Assembly (NCBI GenBank): GCA_013001975.1
Contig: JABDKX010000077.1
Span: 1-41,873, forward strand
Source of the DNA: Saprospiraceae bacterium
GTDB lineage: Bacteria; Bacteroidota; Bacteroidia; Chitinophagales; Saprospiraceae
Length of the DNA: 41,873 bases
Direction: 5' to 3'
Numbering within the stretch: the first letter of the stretch is position 1; every line of letters begins with the position of its first letter. Shown one piece after another: positions 24,052-33,625 of the stretch. A program made the position numbers and the translations under genes. Under the pieces are notes generated by a model that was not told the origin of the DNA, made no database searches, and worked only from the letters and a program-made list of their open reading frames with translations.

Positions 24052-25194
24052 ATGGAAAAAAACTTTGATTATATAATTGCAGGTGCTGGGCTTGCTGGAT
24101 TAAGTTTGGCTTACAAAATTAGGCTTAACCCAAAATTAGATTCTAAGTCAATATTATTGGTTGATAAAGATCAAAAATCAAAAAACGATAGAACTTGGTG
24201 TTTTTGGAGTAAGGAGAATGAATTATTTGATGAAATCGTTTATAAAAAATGGTCTAACATTACTTATGCATCAGATGATTTTTCCAAAGACTTTGATATC
24301 CTACCCTATGCATACAAAATGATAAGAGGGATAGACTTCTATAATTTTGTTTTAAGATTCCTAAAAAAAGCTCCAAATGTTACATTCTGTTTTGAATCAA
24401 TCGAAAGCGTATCTGATGAAGGGCAACATGCTGTTATAAAAACCGATAACAATTCTTTTAGAGGTAATATTATTTTTAAAAGTTTTTATGATAAAATAGA
24501 TTTTAGCCAATCTCATTTCGTGTGGCAACATTTTAAAGGAGTTATCATAGAAACGCCTGAGGCAAAATTTAATCCCAATAAGGCCATGTTTATGGATTTT
24601 AGAGTTGATCAAGAAAAAGAAACGCGCTTTTTCTACCAGCTTCCAATATCTGAAACCAAAGCATTGGTAGAATTGGCAATATTTTCATCGTCGATTCCTG
24701 AGCCTACTTTCTATGATAGTTATATCAATGATTATTTAAAAAACATCTTAAATATTTCTGATTATAAAATTATTGAAGAAGAGTTGGGTGCCATTCCTAT
24801 GACCACTTTTAATTTTAATAATAATACACAAAAACGAATTATAAATATTGGTACCAATGGTGGATCTGTAAAAGCTTCTTCAGGTTATGCATTTAAAAGA
24901 ATCCAAGAAGAAACTGACAGGTTGATCCATTTCATTATTGCAGATACTTTAAATAAATATAAACCAGTTAAAAATAGGTTTGGATTTTATGATAAAATAA
25001 TGTTGAATGCTATTCTGAGTAAAAAAACGACAGGTCAAAAAGTTTTTGATGCATTATTTAAAAAATTGAAACCACAAACTATTTTTAAATTTTTAGATGA
25101 GAAGGGATCATTTTTTAATGACTTGAAAATATTTTCCGCGCCTCCTACATTACCATTTTTAAAAGCATTTTTTGAAGAATTAAAGCCGAAATAG
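24052..25194 (+). CDS. crtY: Lycopene beta-cyclase family flavoprotein
   Basis: The protein has 380 aa from ATG 24052 (MEKNFDYIIAGAGLAG); an in-frame ATG at 23986 would overlap folC and adds no homology. The N-terminal FAD-binding motif GAGLAGLSLAY is followed by NDRTWCFWS and ETKALVELA, and then GTNGGSVKASSGYAFKRIQ, all typical of CrtY. It cyclises lycopene to beta-carotene at the membrane. No other carotenoid genes are in the window, so the pathway is scattered. It converges on the Gfo-like gene with a one-base gap. Confidence 0.88.
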   Translation: MEKNFDYIIAGAGLAGLSLAYKIRLNPKLDSKSILLVDKDQKSKNDRTWCFWSKENELFDEIVYKKWSNITYASDDFSKDFDILPYAYKMIRGIDFYNFVLRFLKKAPNVTFCFESIESVSDEGQHAVIKTDNNSFRGNIIFKSFYDKIDFSQSHFVWQHFKGVIIETPEAKFNPNKAMFMDFRVDQEKETRFFYQLPISETKALVELAIFSSSIPEPTFYDSYINDYLKNILNISDYKIIEEELGAIPMTTFNFNNNTQKRIINIGTNGGSVKASSGYAFKRIQEETDRLIHFIIADTLNKYKPVKNRFGFYDKIMLNAILSKKTTGQKVFDALFKKLKPQTIFKFLDEKGSFFNDLKIFSAPPTLPFLKAFFEELKPK

Positions 25195-25195
25195 T

Positions 25196-26161
25196 TTAGA
25201 TTTCAATAGCTTCGTTTAACACTTTTGATTTTTCGAACGCCAAGGCAATTTCCATAATTTGGACAGCATGAGATAATTTGATTCCTGCTTTTGTTTTGCC
25301 CATAATATTTTCAACAAAGTGATGCAATTGTAAATATTCAGAGAATAGAAATTGCTCATCAGAATCTAATGATACTTCATTTTTAGAACCATCATCATTT
25401 ATAACTTCGAAAGACAATTGATTCGTATTTTTCAGATTGATTTGCCCTTTTTCTCCAAAGATACTGAGGAAACTTTCAGCCTTTGTCAACTTGGGTTGAA
25501 GTAACAAATGCAAAGAAGAATTATTCTCGAGAGTGGCATCACACAAGTACGTGTTTCCAATATCTTTGACCAATACTTTTTTAATTGGAATTCCCGTTAA
25601 CCAAAGGCAAAGATCTATTTCATCAATCGCTGTATCTAGAAAAATACTGCCGCATGGTTTTGAATATCTTTTATTTATACTATTGACAAAAGTGGAGTCA
25701 ATCGTTATATGTTTAATTTTTCCAATGATGCCATTATCAATTGATGATTTCAATTTTTGATATAGTGGAAAAAATCTGACTCTTGATCCAGCCATTACTT
25801 TTTGTGAAGGGTGCGAATCAGCAGCTTTAAAAACAGCTCGAGCATCTTCAACATTTAAAGCCAAAGGACTTAACATGAAAACATGTTTACCTTTTTCAAT
25901 TGCTTGAATCGCATGATGTGGACGCAAGTGAATTTCAGAAAAAATAAAAATTACATCTATATCGTGGTTTTCAAATAATGCCTTTTCGTCAGAATAAACA
26001 TATTCTAAAGACAGTTCATTTTTTGCATACAGAAGTTCATTTTGAGAACGTCCACTTGCTGCAATGAGGTTTAAATTCTTGACGTGATCTTTGATGAGTT
26101 TAGCATATTGTCTGCCCAGATTATCTAAGCCAATAATGCCTGCTTTGACGTTGTATAACAT
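25196..26161 (-). CDS. Gfo/Idh/MocA-fold protein lacking catalytic residues
   Basis: The protein has 321 aa with an N-terminal Rossmann domain (GIIGLDNLGRQYAKL) and the standard C-terminal alpha/beta domain (GIIGKIKHITID). The active-site EKP motif is replaced by Leu97-Ser98-Pro99 in GKHVFMLSPLA. The usual His of the H-D-I-D motif is Asp180 in DTAIDEID. Both catalytic positions are therefore lost, so ordinary sugar or inositol dehydrogenase chemistry is unlikely. It may be a regulatory or ligand-binding relative. It lies 8 bp after lipA on the same strand. Confidence 0.85.
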   Translation of the reverse strand: MLYNVKAGIIGLDNLGRQYAKLIKDHVKNLNLIAASGRSQNELLYAKNELSLEYVYSDEKALFENHDIDVIFIFSEIHLRPHHAIQAIEKGKHVFMLSPLALNVEDARAVFKAADSHPSQKVMAGSRVRFFPLYQKLKSSIDNGIIGKIKHITIDSTFVNSINKRYSKPCGSIFLDTAIDEIDLCLWLTGIPIKKVLVKDIGNTYLCDATLENNSSLHLLLQPKLTKAESFLSIFGEKGQINLKNTNQLSFEVINDDGSKNEVSLDSDEQFLFSEYLQLHHFVENIMGKTKAGIKLSHAVQIMEIALAFEKSKVLNEAIEI

Positions 26162-26169
26162 AATAGAAA

Positions 26170-27045
26170 TTAAAGATGCCTTTCAGCATGATAACTTGAA
26201 CGAACCAAAGGACCACTTTCGACAAAATCGATGCCCATCTTTAATCCTTCTTCTTTGTAATATTTAAAAACATTTGGATGCACATATTCTTCAACAGCCA
26301 AGTGCATTTTTGTAGGTTGAAGATATTGTCCAATTGTCACAACATCACAACCATTTGTATGCAGATCTTGCATTATTTCTAACACTTCTTCCTTTGTTTC
26401 TCCAAGCCCAACCATAAAACCTGATTTGGTTCTTTTACCTTGATCTTTTGTTCTTTGAATTTGTTCGAGACTCCGGTCGTATTTAGCTTGAGGTCTTACC
26501 TTTCTGTAAAGTCGTTTGACTGTCTCCATATTATGAGAAACCACTTCTTGCCCACCTTCAATCATTCTGTTTAATGCCTCCCAATTGGCTCTTACGTCGG
26601 GTATTAATGTTTCGATCGTTGTGTTTGGACTCTGCTCTTTTACTTGGACGACTGTCTGATACCAAATTTCAGCACCTCTGTCTTTCAACTCATCTCTATT
26701 GACAGAAGTCAGCACAGCATGTTTGACTTGCATCAATCTGATGGCTTCTGCAACTCTGCGAGGTTCATCTTCATCATATTCTGGTGGTCTTCCTGTTTTG
26801 ACTGCGCAAAACGAGCAGCTTCTTGTACAGACATCGCCTAAAATCATAAAAGTAGCTGTTCCGGCACCCCAACATTCACCCATGTTTGGACAGTTCCCAC
26901 TTTGGCAAATTGTATTGAGTTCGTATTCGTCAACCAATTTTCGGACACGTCTGTAGTCTTCGCCTATCGGCAACTTTACTCTCAGCCAATCAGGCTTTTT
27001 TGACCGTTTTGGTTTATCATCTGATACAACAGGTAATTCAAGCAT
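26170..27045 (-). CDS. lipA: Lipoyl synthase
   Basis: The protein has 291 aa, a radical-SAM enzyme that inserts two sulfurs into octanoyl groups. The auxiliary cluster ligands are Cys47, Cys52 and Cys58 ([12 protein letters not shown]). The SAM cluster is C-x3-C-x2-C at Cys73, Cys77 and Cys80 (CTRSCSFC). The C-terminal RSSYHAERH provides the conserved Arg-Ser-Ser. Length is normal. It is followed by the Gfo-like gene and preceded by a secreted protein gene 22 bp upstream, all on the minus strand. Confidence 0.97.
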   Translation of the reverse strand: MLELPVVSDDKPKRSKKPDWLRVKLPIGEDYRRVRKLVDEYELNTICQSGNCPNMGECWGAGTATFMILGDVCTRSCSFCAVKTGRPPEYDEDEPRRVAEAIRLMQVKHAVLTSVNRDELKDRGAEIWYQTVVQVKEQSPNTTIETLIPDVRANWEALNRMIEGGQEVVSHNMETVKRLYRKVRPQAKYDRSLEQIQRTKDQGKRTKSGFMVGLGETKEEVLEIMQDLHTNGCDVVTIGQYLQPTKMHLAVEEYVHPNVFKYYKEEGLKMGIDFVESGPLVRSSYHAERHL

Positions 27046-27067
27046 TTGAAATTCTTGAGTTCGTAAA

Positions 27068-27859
27068 TTAATTATTCCTAACTCCCAAATGGAAGTTCAA
27101 ATATAACCGCAAAAAGTATCTATTGTTGCTAATTTCTTCAGTCTCTATTAAAATCGGCACTTTTGAAGCAAAAAGGTCGAACATTATGCCTGTTTCAAAC
27201 GCTTTTACATATTTATCAAATGCCCCCCAAGCAAGATGCGCACCTATTTTACCTTGAATGCCCGCGCGCAGTGAAATCTCATCAAATCCTTTAAAAAATG
27301 ATGCTTTATCATCAATCGTATTCACATCAAGAAATCTTTCTGCAGTGGTTTCGTTGTATGGCTCGGCTTGAGTATAAGAAGCTAATTGCCCATCTACCTC
27401 TGTGGTATAAATAAGATCTAAATAGTAAGGTTTTAATAAGGCGATTGAAGGTCCAAGCTCATAGGTGTAACCAACGGCCAATCCTTTTCTTTTTTCCTTT
27501 TCAGATAAATACTTTTTGACTCCAGCGCCTAGTCGGACGTTAATTAAAGAATTTATCTTTCCATATGAAAAAGATCCTGATCTTCCTCTAGTTGATATTT
27601 TAGATTGATTCCTTTCTCGAGGGTCTTTCGTAAAACCCAATTCAATTTGGTAATAATTTGTCCGATCGTAGGATTTTATTTTACCAGAATTGTAGGCAAT
27701 AGCAGCACCGTTTTCATGTAACCTCAGATCAATAGCCCATTCTTTTTTATAAATAATACCTTTCCAATCTAATTCCACAAGCTTAGGCGTGATCACCCGC
27801 TGTCCAGATAATGATGAGGACAGTATAAAAAAACAAACAATAGGCAATATCCTTGTCAT
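27068..27859 (-). CDS. Exported beta-rich protein of unknown function
   Basis: The protein has 263 aa with a signal peptide (about 1-19, ending SLSGQ). The mature protein has alternating beta segments ([63 protein letters not shown]) typical of a small outer-membrane barrel. No named family is recognised. It lies 22 bp upstream of lipA on the same strand and may share its transcript. The 131 bp upstream shows nothing else. Confidence 0.65.
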   Translation of the reverse strand: MTRILPIVCFFILSSSLSGQRVITPKLVELDWKGIIYKKEWAIDLRLHENGAAIAYNSGKIKSYDRTNYYQIELGFTKDPRERNQSKISTRGRSGSFSYGKINSLINVRLGAGVKKYLSEKEKRKGLAVGYTYELGPSIALLKPYYLDLIYTTEVDGQLASYTQAEPYNETTAERFLDVNTIDDKASFFKGFDEISLRAGIQGKIGAHLAWGAFDKYVKAFETGIMFDLFASKVPILIETEEISNNRYFLRLYLNFHLGVRNN

Positions 27860-27990
27860 ATTATAAAGGTATGTCTATCAAAGATTAATTTCATCGAATT
27901 AAGATAAAAATAGCTAAAATGGATTATACAAATATGTATAAAAGACGCGAAAAATGTGCTTTTAATTGTAATTTCTCCTATAAGATAGCA

Positions 27991-30174
27991 TTAATTGTCA
28001 ACGATTAACTTTTCAGTTATTTTCTTTCCTTCTAAATTAACAGATAAAAAGTATGATCCATTTGCTAAAAATGTAACATCTATGCTTTGACAATTTAAAT
28101 ACTGAGCGTCGAAATATACCTTTTGTCCTTTTGCATCTGTAATTTCAATATCGATTTCTTGCAAACAGCTTATTTGAGGAATTGTAACGAAAATTGTTTC
28201 TGTTACAGGATTAGGATAAACTTCTATTTTATCATTTAATGCCAAATCACTTATAGAGGTTGGATCACCTTCCATTATCAAATTGAGCTCATTTCGTAAT
28301 CGATTTGTGCACCAAATATTACCATCAGGACCAACTTTAATTCCTGTCAAGCCAGGGTCACCTGAATCTATAGAACCCAGATTCAAAAATTCTTGATCCA
28401 TATCAAATACATCAATCAATCCACTTCCATAGTTTCCAATAAGCAAATAATTTTCAAATATTTCTAATCCACATGGTCTGTCAAAACCTTCAGCAACCAT
28501 TTCAACATCAAAATTATCAATGCGAATATGCTCTGAGAGTGGTTCATTTATTAACGCCAAGTTTTGTCCAGATGTACCAGAATTAATATCTAATCTCATG
28601 ACTCTGTCATTTCCATTATCGACAAAATACAACCATCCTGTTTTTTTATCAAGCATCATATGGTTAGGAATATCGTTATCCTTACTGATGCCAATATTTT
28701 GATATCTGTGTAATTTCCCATCTGAATGATCATCATTTCCTGGACCGTGGTCAGCTACAAAATCATATCGAACAATATCACTATTCCAAGCATCATAAAC
28801 CCAAAAGACATTATCCACTTCATGAGCAATGCCCATACATAACGGACTACCATGAAGCATATCTAAGTGACTGCCATTTCCCCCAGACGGTTGTGCATAA
28901 ATTGTAGGGTCACTCGACCACAGCGTAGGTCCTGTAAATGTACCGCCACTATGATTCGCATCTTGCACACCGGTTGAGCTGGCAAAGTTGAAATTATCAT
29001 CACTAAAAGCCAATGCAGTTGGTAACGACATGAAATGCCATGCATTGCCATCAACCCTCATATCAAAAGATCTGTTGACATCATCAGTTGTATTTGAAAT
29101 AGTAACAGTGCTTCCCCCAGAACTTTCTACCCTTTCGTTGATGACCCATAGTTCATCTTTTCCGAGAAGTGGAAAAAAGTCAAGATCTGTCGGCTTGTCT
29201 AACCCGTGAGTAGTGTTTGCAATGGGAACAACTTCCGCTGCACTATTAAGTATTTGGCTTATTTTATTTGGAACTTCTACATCACCAATAACTTTAGTAT
29301 TAAATGACATCTTATTATTTGTTGGATCAAGATCTTGAGAACCATTTACAGAAAGGATTTCTACTTCAATTGTATAATCCCCTTCCATTGAAGGCACCCA
29401 ATCTTCATCAAATGAAAAGTTCCAAAATAAATTGGAAGCCAAATCTACATTTTCAAATAGTTGGCTAGATTCAACTACACCATTAATAGAATATGACAGT
29501 TCAATGGAATTAACAGCATCTGCACCTTTATTATTGATGACACCTCCCATTGTAAAAGGCTTGTTTACTTCACCAAAAGTTTTACTTTCCAAGTCAACTA
29601 AAGCAGCATCTAATTGAAGCGGTATTTCAATGATGAAGTTATCAATGGCAACACCATATAACCAGCCATTGCCATCATGATATCTGAATCCGATATAAAC
29701 TAACCCATCGCCAGCATACGATGAAATATCTATCGAATGTTGATCCCAGGATGCATGGCCATGGAGATTTTCTATGATTTCCCAATTGATTTTATCTTTA
29801 GAAATTTCAATCGTTACATCTTCTTGTGCTCCCAAGTAATTATTATCGGTAAAGAATGCATCAAATCTTAGTACAACGCTTGAATAATCTGTGAGGTCTA
29901 TACCTTCAGTAATTAAATATTCATTTCGTTTGTCACAATTACAAGCATCATCATTGGAACCTGCAACACCTTCACTTCCATTTGGAGCAACAGGAAAATT
30001 TTGACTTGTTAAATCTAAAGTAGATACAAAGCGCCAACCACCATCTGAAGCGTTGGACTCAACACTCCACCCTTCTGGCAGTGTGCGTGATTCAAAGTCT
30101 TCAAAATAAATGACTTGTGATGAAAGAGTTGTCGTGACAATAAATGCTGTAAAAAAACTTATAATGGATTTCAT
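27991..30174 (-). CDS. Secreted multidomain protein with type IX sorting domain
   Basis: The protein has 727 aa with a signal peptide (1-19, ending TTLSSQ). A jelly-roll domain of the MAM/choice-of-anchor J kind spans about 20-185 (YFEDFESRTLPEGW, WRFVST, IDNFIIEIP), followed by a CARDB-like Ig domain (about 190-295). A beta-propeller-like part (about 310-640) contains GIAHEVDNVFWVYDAW, MMLDKKTGWLYFVDNGNDRVMRLD and GIKVGPDGNIWCTNRLRN. The C-terminal type A sorting domain (about 650-727) starts IEVYPNPVTE and ends EKLIVDN. It is thus a surface or secreted cargo of the T9SS. The ligand or substrate is unknown. Confidence 0.88.
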   Translation of the reverse strand: MKSIISFFTAFIVTTTLSSQVIYFEDFESRTLPEGWSVESNASDGGWRFVSTLDLTSQNFPVAPNGSEGVAGSNDDACNCDKRNEYLITEGIDLTDYSSVVLRFDAFFTDNNYLGAQEDVTIEISKDKINWEIIENLHGHASWDQHSIDISSYAGDGLVYIGFRYHDGNGWLYGVAIDNFIIEIPLQLDAALVDLESKTFGEVNKPFTMGGVINNKGADAVNSIELSYSINGVVESSQLFENVDLASNLFWNFSFDEDWVPSMEGDYTIEVEILSVNGSQDLDPTNNKMSFNTKVIGDVEVPNKISQILNSAAEVVPIANTTHGLDKPTDLDFFPLLGKDELWVINERVESSGGSTVTISNTTDDVNRSFDMRVDGNAWHFMSLPTALAFSDDNFNFASSTGVQDANHSGGTFTGPTLWSSDPTIYAQPSGGNGSHLDMLHGSPLCMGIAHEVDNVFWVYDAWNSDIVRYDFVADHGPGNDDHSDGKLHRYQNIGISKDNDIPNHMMLDKKTGWLYFVDNGNDRVMRLDINSGTSGQNLALINEPLSEHIRIDNFDVEMVAEGFDRPCGLEIFENYLLIGNYGSGLIDVFDMDQEFLNLGSIDSGDPGLTGIKVGPDGNIWCTNRLRNELNLIMEGDPTSISDLALNDKIEVYPNPVTETIFVTIPQISCLQEIDIEITDAKGQKVYFDAQYLNCQSIDVTFLANGSYFLSVNLEGKKITEKLIVDN

Positions 30175-30314
30175 TGAAGTGTAGGTTTGAAATAATAAAA
30201 ATGACTAGTTATATGTCTATTCTTATTTATTATTAGAATTTAAGTACGATAATAGCAATTTATCGACATATTACTTGTAGTGTAATCCAAATTTGCTGAT
30301 AAAATGTCCGCAAG

Positions 30315-31751
30315 TTAATCTGCTGTTCTAACAACCGTTGTTCTATTTATCCAACATCCTACTTTAAAATTACTTCCTGCTTTTATTGTACGTTGAAATA
30401 TATCTTCTTTCTTTGGCATATATTGCCAATAAGTTCTGATTAACTTTTGTGCTTCACTTGCAACCATAGGGTCACTTTTTGCCTTTTCAAACATATCTAT
30501 TGCAGGCCAAGTTACAATTTGACTGTCCCATCCTCTTCCAGGGCCACATAGTGGACCGCTTGATGCATACAATTTTCCTATAAGCAAGTAGGGCTCACCA
30601 GAGGATGGATTATTTTCAGCTGCTTTTAAAGCATACTGTCTTGATTTGGGAAAATTTTTGATATCTCCATAATAGATTTTAGCGATCAAGAGGTTGTATT
30701 TAAATTTCTTATCCTCCTCTTGTGTTTCATCTACAAACTTTGCAAACATGTCAACCGCTTCTATATAATTGCCTTCAGTATAGGCTTCGTAAGCCAATTT
30801 CAATGGTCCTGGAGGAGGAGGTGGTGTGTAACAATTTTCTTTTTTCGCCATTCTCAATAGATCAAAAGAAGCACTTTCTTTATCACAATTTCCCCAAGAT
30901 AATCTTCGGTATGCGGTATTGATAATTTCACAATCCTCTGGATTTTCATTAAAGACTTGCATGTATTTCTTGTCATAATATTGACAGGAAAACAAACCTT
31001 TTACACCTTCTAGGTTTTCTAATCGGCTGGGCGCATAATCATTTATAATTGACCAAGCTTCTTGATTTTTTCCTGACTTATTGCCGTATGCAATGGCATC
31101 AATCATTTTTTGAGCATAAAATCCTCCTTCCTCTACAGTTATTGATTGATTTAAAACTTTATCAGACAAAATTTTCGTAAAAGGATTGACAACAAAGTAA
31201 TCAACTTTTTCTCCTTTGACATCTATCGCTGATTTAAATAATGCATAAATACTGTCTTCAGAAATTTGATTTTGAAAATAATAGTAGTAATCAAATGCCT
31301 TTCTTCCGGCTATGTATGCTCTTTCACCATAGCATTCTATTCTTTTATCATAAATCGCTATAATTGTATCTACATATGCTGATTTTAAATTAACATCAGA
31401 TGTTTCATTATACAGGTGTTTATAGATAGCAATACCATCTTCAAATTGATACTTTATAGAACCATTAGCAGCAGGAGCAGTATAATATGCTTTTTTCCAT
31501 AATGGTAAAGCTTTTTCAAATTCTTTTGTTTTTACCAAATCTTTATAAAGCACATATGCCGTTTCGGTATTTTCTCTCTCATATCCATTTAAATCTGATA
31601 ATGTTGTACATGGATTATCAGGAGTTTTTGGTCTAACTATTTTTTCTTCTTCAACGACAGGAACGATGACTTCCTGAGTTTTGGGCGTACAATTAGAAAA
31701 TAGAGCAGCAATAAAAAATACAGAAAGAAATTTCAGAACAATAGATTTCAT
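30315..31751 (-). CDS. TPR-like lipoprotein, paralogue of 33626..35047
   Basis: The protein has 478 aa. A lipoprotein-type signal ends FSNC (Cys21); Asn at -1 is unusual but tolerated in this phylum. The body is a helical TPR-like array (LWKKAYYTAPAANGSIKYQFEDGIAIYKHLY, AYEAYTEGNYIEAVDMFAKFVDET) and the conserved end is KVGCWINRTTVVR. Spacing and motifs match the protein at 33626..35047 throughout, so these are paralogues. It is probably an outer- or inner-membrane-anchored periplasmic scaffold. Function unknown. Confidence 0.75.
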   Translation of the reverse strand: MKSIVLKFLSVFFIAALFSNCTPKTQEVIVPVVEEEKIVRPKTPDNPCTTLSDLNGYERENTETAYVLYKDLVKTKEFEKALPLWKKAYYTAPAANGSIKYQFEDGIAIYKHLYNETSDVNLKSAYVDTIIAIYDKRIECYGERAYIAGRKAFDYYYYFQNQISEDSIYALFKSAIDVKGEKVDYFVVNPFTKILSDKVLNQSITVEEGGFYAQKMIDAIAYGNKSGKNQEAWSIINDYAPSRLENLEGVKGLFSCQYYDKKYMQVFNENPEDCEIINTAYRRLSWGNCDKESASFDLLRMAKKENCYTPPPPPGPLKLAYEAYTEGNYIEAVDMFAKFVDETQEEDKKFKYNLLIAKIYYGDIKNFPKSRQYALKAAENNPSSGEPYLLIGKLYASSGPLCGPGRGWDSQIVTWPAIDMFEKAKSDPMVASEAQKLIRTYWQYMPKKEDIFQRTIKAGSNFKVGCWINRTTVVRTAD

Positions 31752-31873
31752 ACGTAAACTTCAAATTATACAATAAAGATAGAGAATTAGTCTAAACTAA
31801 TTGAGTCATAGACAGATACAAAATGATGTCTTAGAATTAACTATTTTAGATTTTTAGAATTTAAACGAATTTT

Positions 31874-32965
31874 ATGTCAAAGAAAAAACTGCTCATTCTA
31901 ACTGGAGGGGGTGATTGCCCTGGATTAAATGCAGTTATAAGAGCGATTGTAAAAACAGCAAAAAAAAATGGTGCGTGGGATTGCTATGGAAGTATCGAAG
32001 CTTTCAATGGTATCATCAAAGAACCAACTGACATTGTAAAACTTACTAAATCTAAAATAAGTGGCATTCATGTGCGAGGTGGTACCATTATAAAAACAAC
32101 AAATAAAGGCAATCCGCTTTCCTTCCCTACTTATGATAAAAGTGGAAATTTAACTTATAAGGACATCAGCAAAGCGTTAATAAAAAAAATAAAAGACCTT
32201 GGGTTTGATGCAGTTATAAATATTGGTGGCGACGGCTCCCAAGCAATTTCAAAAGCTTTATTTGAAAAAGGATTAAATATTATTGGTGTTCCCAAAACGA
32301 TTGACAATGATTTGAGTTCAACAGATATCACCTTTGGATTTACTACTGCAGTACAAATAGCAACCGATGCTTTTGATAAATTGGTGACGACTGCTGCAAG
32401 TCATAATAGAGTCATGATTCTAGAAGTAATGGGCAGAGATGCAGGATGGATTGCGTTAAATACAGCCATTGCTGGTGGTGCAGAAATTTGTTTATTACCT
32501 GAAATTCCATTCAACCTTGAAGCCGTTATTAATAAAATTAATAAACGTTACAAAAAAGGAAAAGGCTTTGTCAACATTGTTATTGCTGAGGGGGCAAAGA
32601 TAGACGGCAATACAATAGGAAAGACAATTGAAGGTGACAAGAATATTAAATTAGGAGGCATTGGCAATGCATTACGTTATGCATTAGAAAAAAAAGGATG
32701 TCAAGCGGATATTAGGGTTGCTGTATTAGGTCATATTCAACGTGGAGGAACACCGGTTGCTTATGATCGAATTTTGGCTACTGCATTTGGAGTAAAAGCC
32801 TTTGAATTGATTAATAATAACCAATTTGGCAAAATGGTTGCGCTTAGAAACAACGAAATAATTTCTACTAATCTTTCCGAAGCCGTAAGCACCTATCATC
32901 GCGTTAACCTTGATCATTATTTAATTCAAACGGCTAAGTCAATTGGAATTTCTTTCGGTGAGTAG
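31874..32965 (+). CDS. pfkA: 6-phosphofructokinase
   Basis: The protein has 363 aa and phosphorylates fructose 6-phosphate in glycolysis. Motifs: GGGDCPGLNAVIR, GGDGS (118-122), PKTIDND (140-146) with catalytic Asp144, MGRDAGWIAL, and LGHIQRGGTPVAYDR. At the phosphoryl-donor site Gly121 (E. coli Gly104) indicates ATP. Lys141 (E. coli Gly124) is the residue typical of pyrophosphate-using enzymes. This Gly/Lys mix is known in ATP-dependent group III enzymes, so ATP use is the best guess. The gene stands between two minus-strand paralogues and has its own terminator. Confidence 0.94.
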   Translation: MSKKKLLILTGGGDCPGLNAVIRAIVKTAKKNGAWDCYGSIEAFNGIIKEPTDIVKLTKSKISGIHVRGGTIIKTTNKGNPLSFPTYDKSGNLTYKDISKALIKKIKDLGFDAVINIGGDGSQAISKALFEKGLNIIGVPKTIDNDLSSTDITFGFTTAVQIATDAFDKLVTTAASHNRVMILEVMGRDAGWIALNTAIAGGAEICLLPEIPFNLEAVINKINKRYKKGKGFVNIVIAEGAKIDGNTIGKTIEGDKNIKLGGIGNALRYALEKKGCQADIRVAVLGHIQRGGTPVAYDRILATAFGVKAFELINNNQFGKMVALRNNEIISTNLSEAVSTYHRVNLDHYLIQTAKSIGISFGE

Positions 32966-33016
32966 CTGCGTTTATATTGTATAATTTGATATAGTCAAAA
33001 TATTATACTGCGTGCC

Positions 33017-33039
33017 ATCCCCTTTTCTAGGGATTTTTT
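33017..33039 (+). terminator. Rho-independent terminator of pfkA
   Basis: ATCCC (33017-33021) pairs with GGGAT (33030-33034) around an eight-base loop and is followed by a run of T to 33039. The hairpin lies about 50 bp after the pfkA stop. The stem is short, so strength is uncertain. Confidence 0.5.
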
Positions 33040-33118
33040 AAGAATTTAGCTGTAAATCAAAATATATTAATTTTAAATTTATATGTTTATTCTTTCTAAA
33101 AAACTAAAACAATTTAAA

Positions 33119-33556
33119 ATGAAAAAGCTTTTATTATTTTCTTTCTTCTCTCTTTGTTTAGCTTTCACCTCAATGGCACAAACAAAATTTGGAGCGGGTG
33201 CGACTTACTATAGCGATTTTGGAGTACAAGGTAGAGCTAATTTAGACTTATCAGATGGCATAGGTTTGATTCCAAGTTTCAACTACTACTTTACAGAAAT
33301 AGGAACTTCGTTCTCGATTGATGCCAATGCAACTTACGATATTACTGTTGTAGGTGATGATTTACCAATTTATGGATTTGGTGGCCTTGGGTACTATTCA
33401 TTTTCTTTCGGAGGTGAATCAAGTTCTGAAATAGGTTTAAATTTAGGTGCCGGAACAGAAGTAGGTGGTAACATTTACATTGAAATAGGTTGGAAAAAAT
33501 TCTTCTGTGATTTCTGTGGAGATGACATTGGATTTGCTGCAGGATATTATTTCTAA
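33119..33556 (+). CDS. Small outer-membrane beta-barrel protein
   Basis: The signal peptide MKKLLLFSFFSLCLAFTSMAQ begins at ATG 33119. The ATG 12 codons upstream (33083) would add a hydrophilic extension and is less likely. The mature ~125 residues are Gly-rich beta strands (FGAGATYYSDFGVQGRANLDL, YGFGGLGYYSFSFGGESS, IGLNLGAGTEVGGNIYIEIGWKKFF) ending in an aromatic residue (GYYF), as in outer-membrane barrels of the OmpW/opacity kind. A strong terminator follows. Confidence 0.78.
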   Translation: MKKLLLFSFFSLCLAFTSMAQTKFGAGATYYSDFGVQGRANLDLSDGIGLIPSFNYYFTEIGTSFSIDANATYDITVVGDDLPIYGFGGLGYYSFSFGGESSSEIGLNLGAGTEVGGNIYIEIGWKKFFCDFCGDDIGFAAGYYF

Positions 33557-33577
33557 GAAATACAATTAAAAGAAAAA

Positions 33578-33606
33578 GGGGTTGTAAAGATTACAACCCC
33601 TTTTTT
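33578..33606. terminator. Strong bidirectional terminator
   Basis: GGGGTTGTAA (33578-33587) pairs perfectly with TTACAACCCC (33591-33600) around a three-base loop. T-run on the right and A-rich stretch on the left serve both the plus-strand barrel gene and the convergent minus-strand TPR gene. Confidence 0.92.
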
Positions 33607-33625
33607 ATCTCTCTCTTCGTTTCTT

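Noticed and set aside
27860-27990. Search for regulatory sites upstream of the secreted beta-rich gene
   Set aside because: No dyad, promoter match or terminator stands out.
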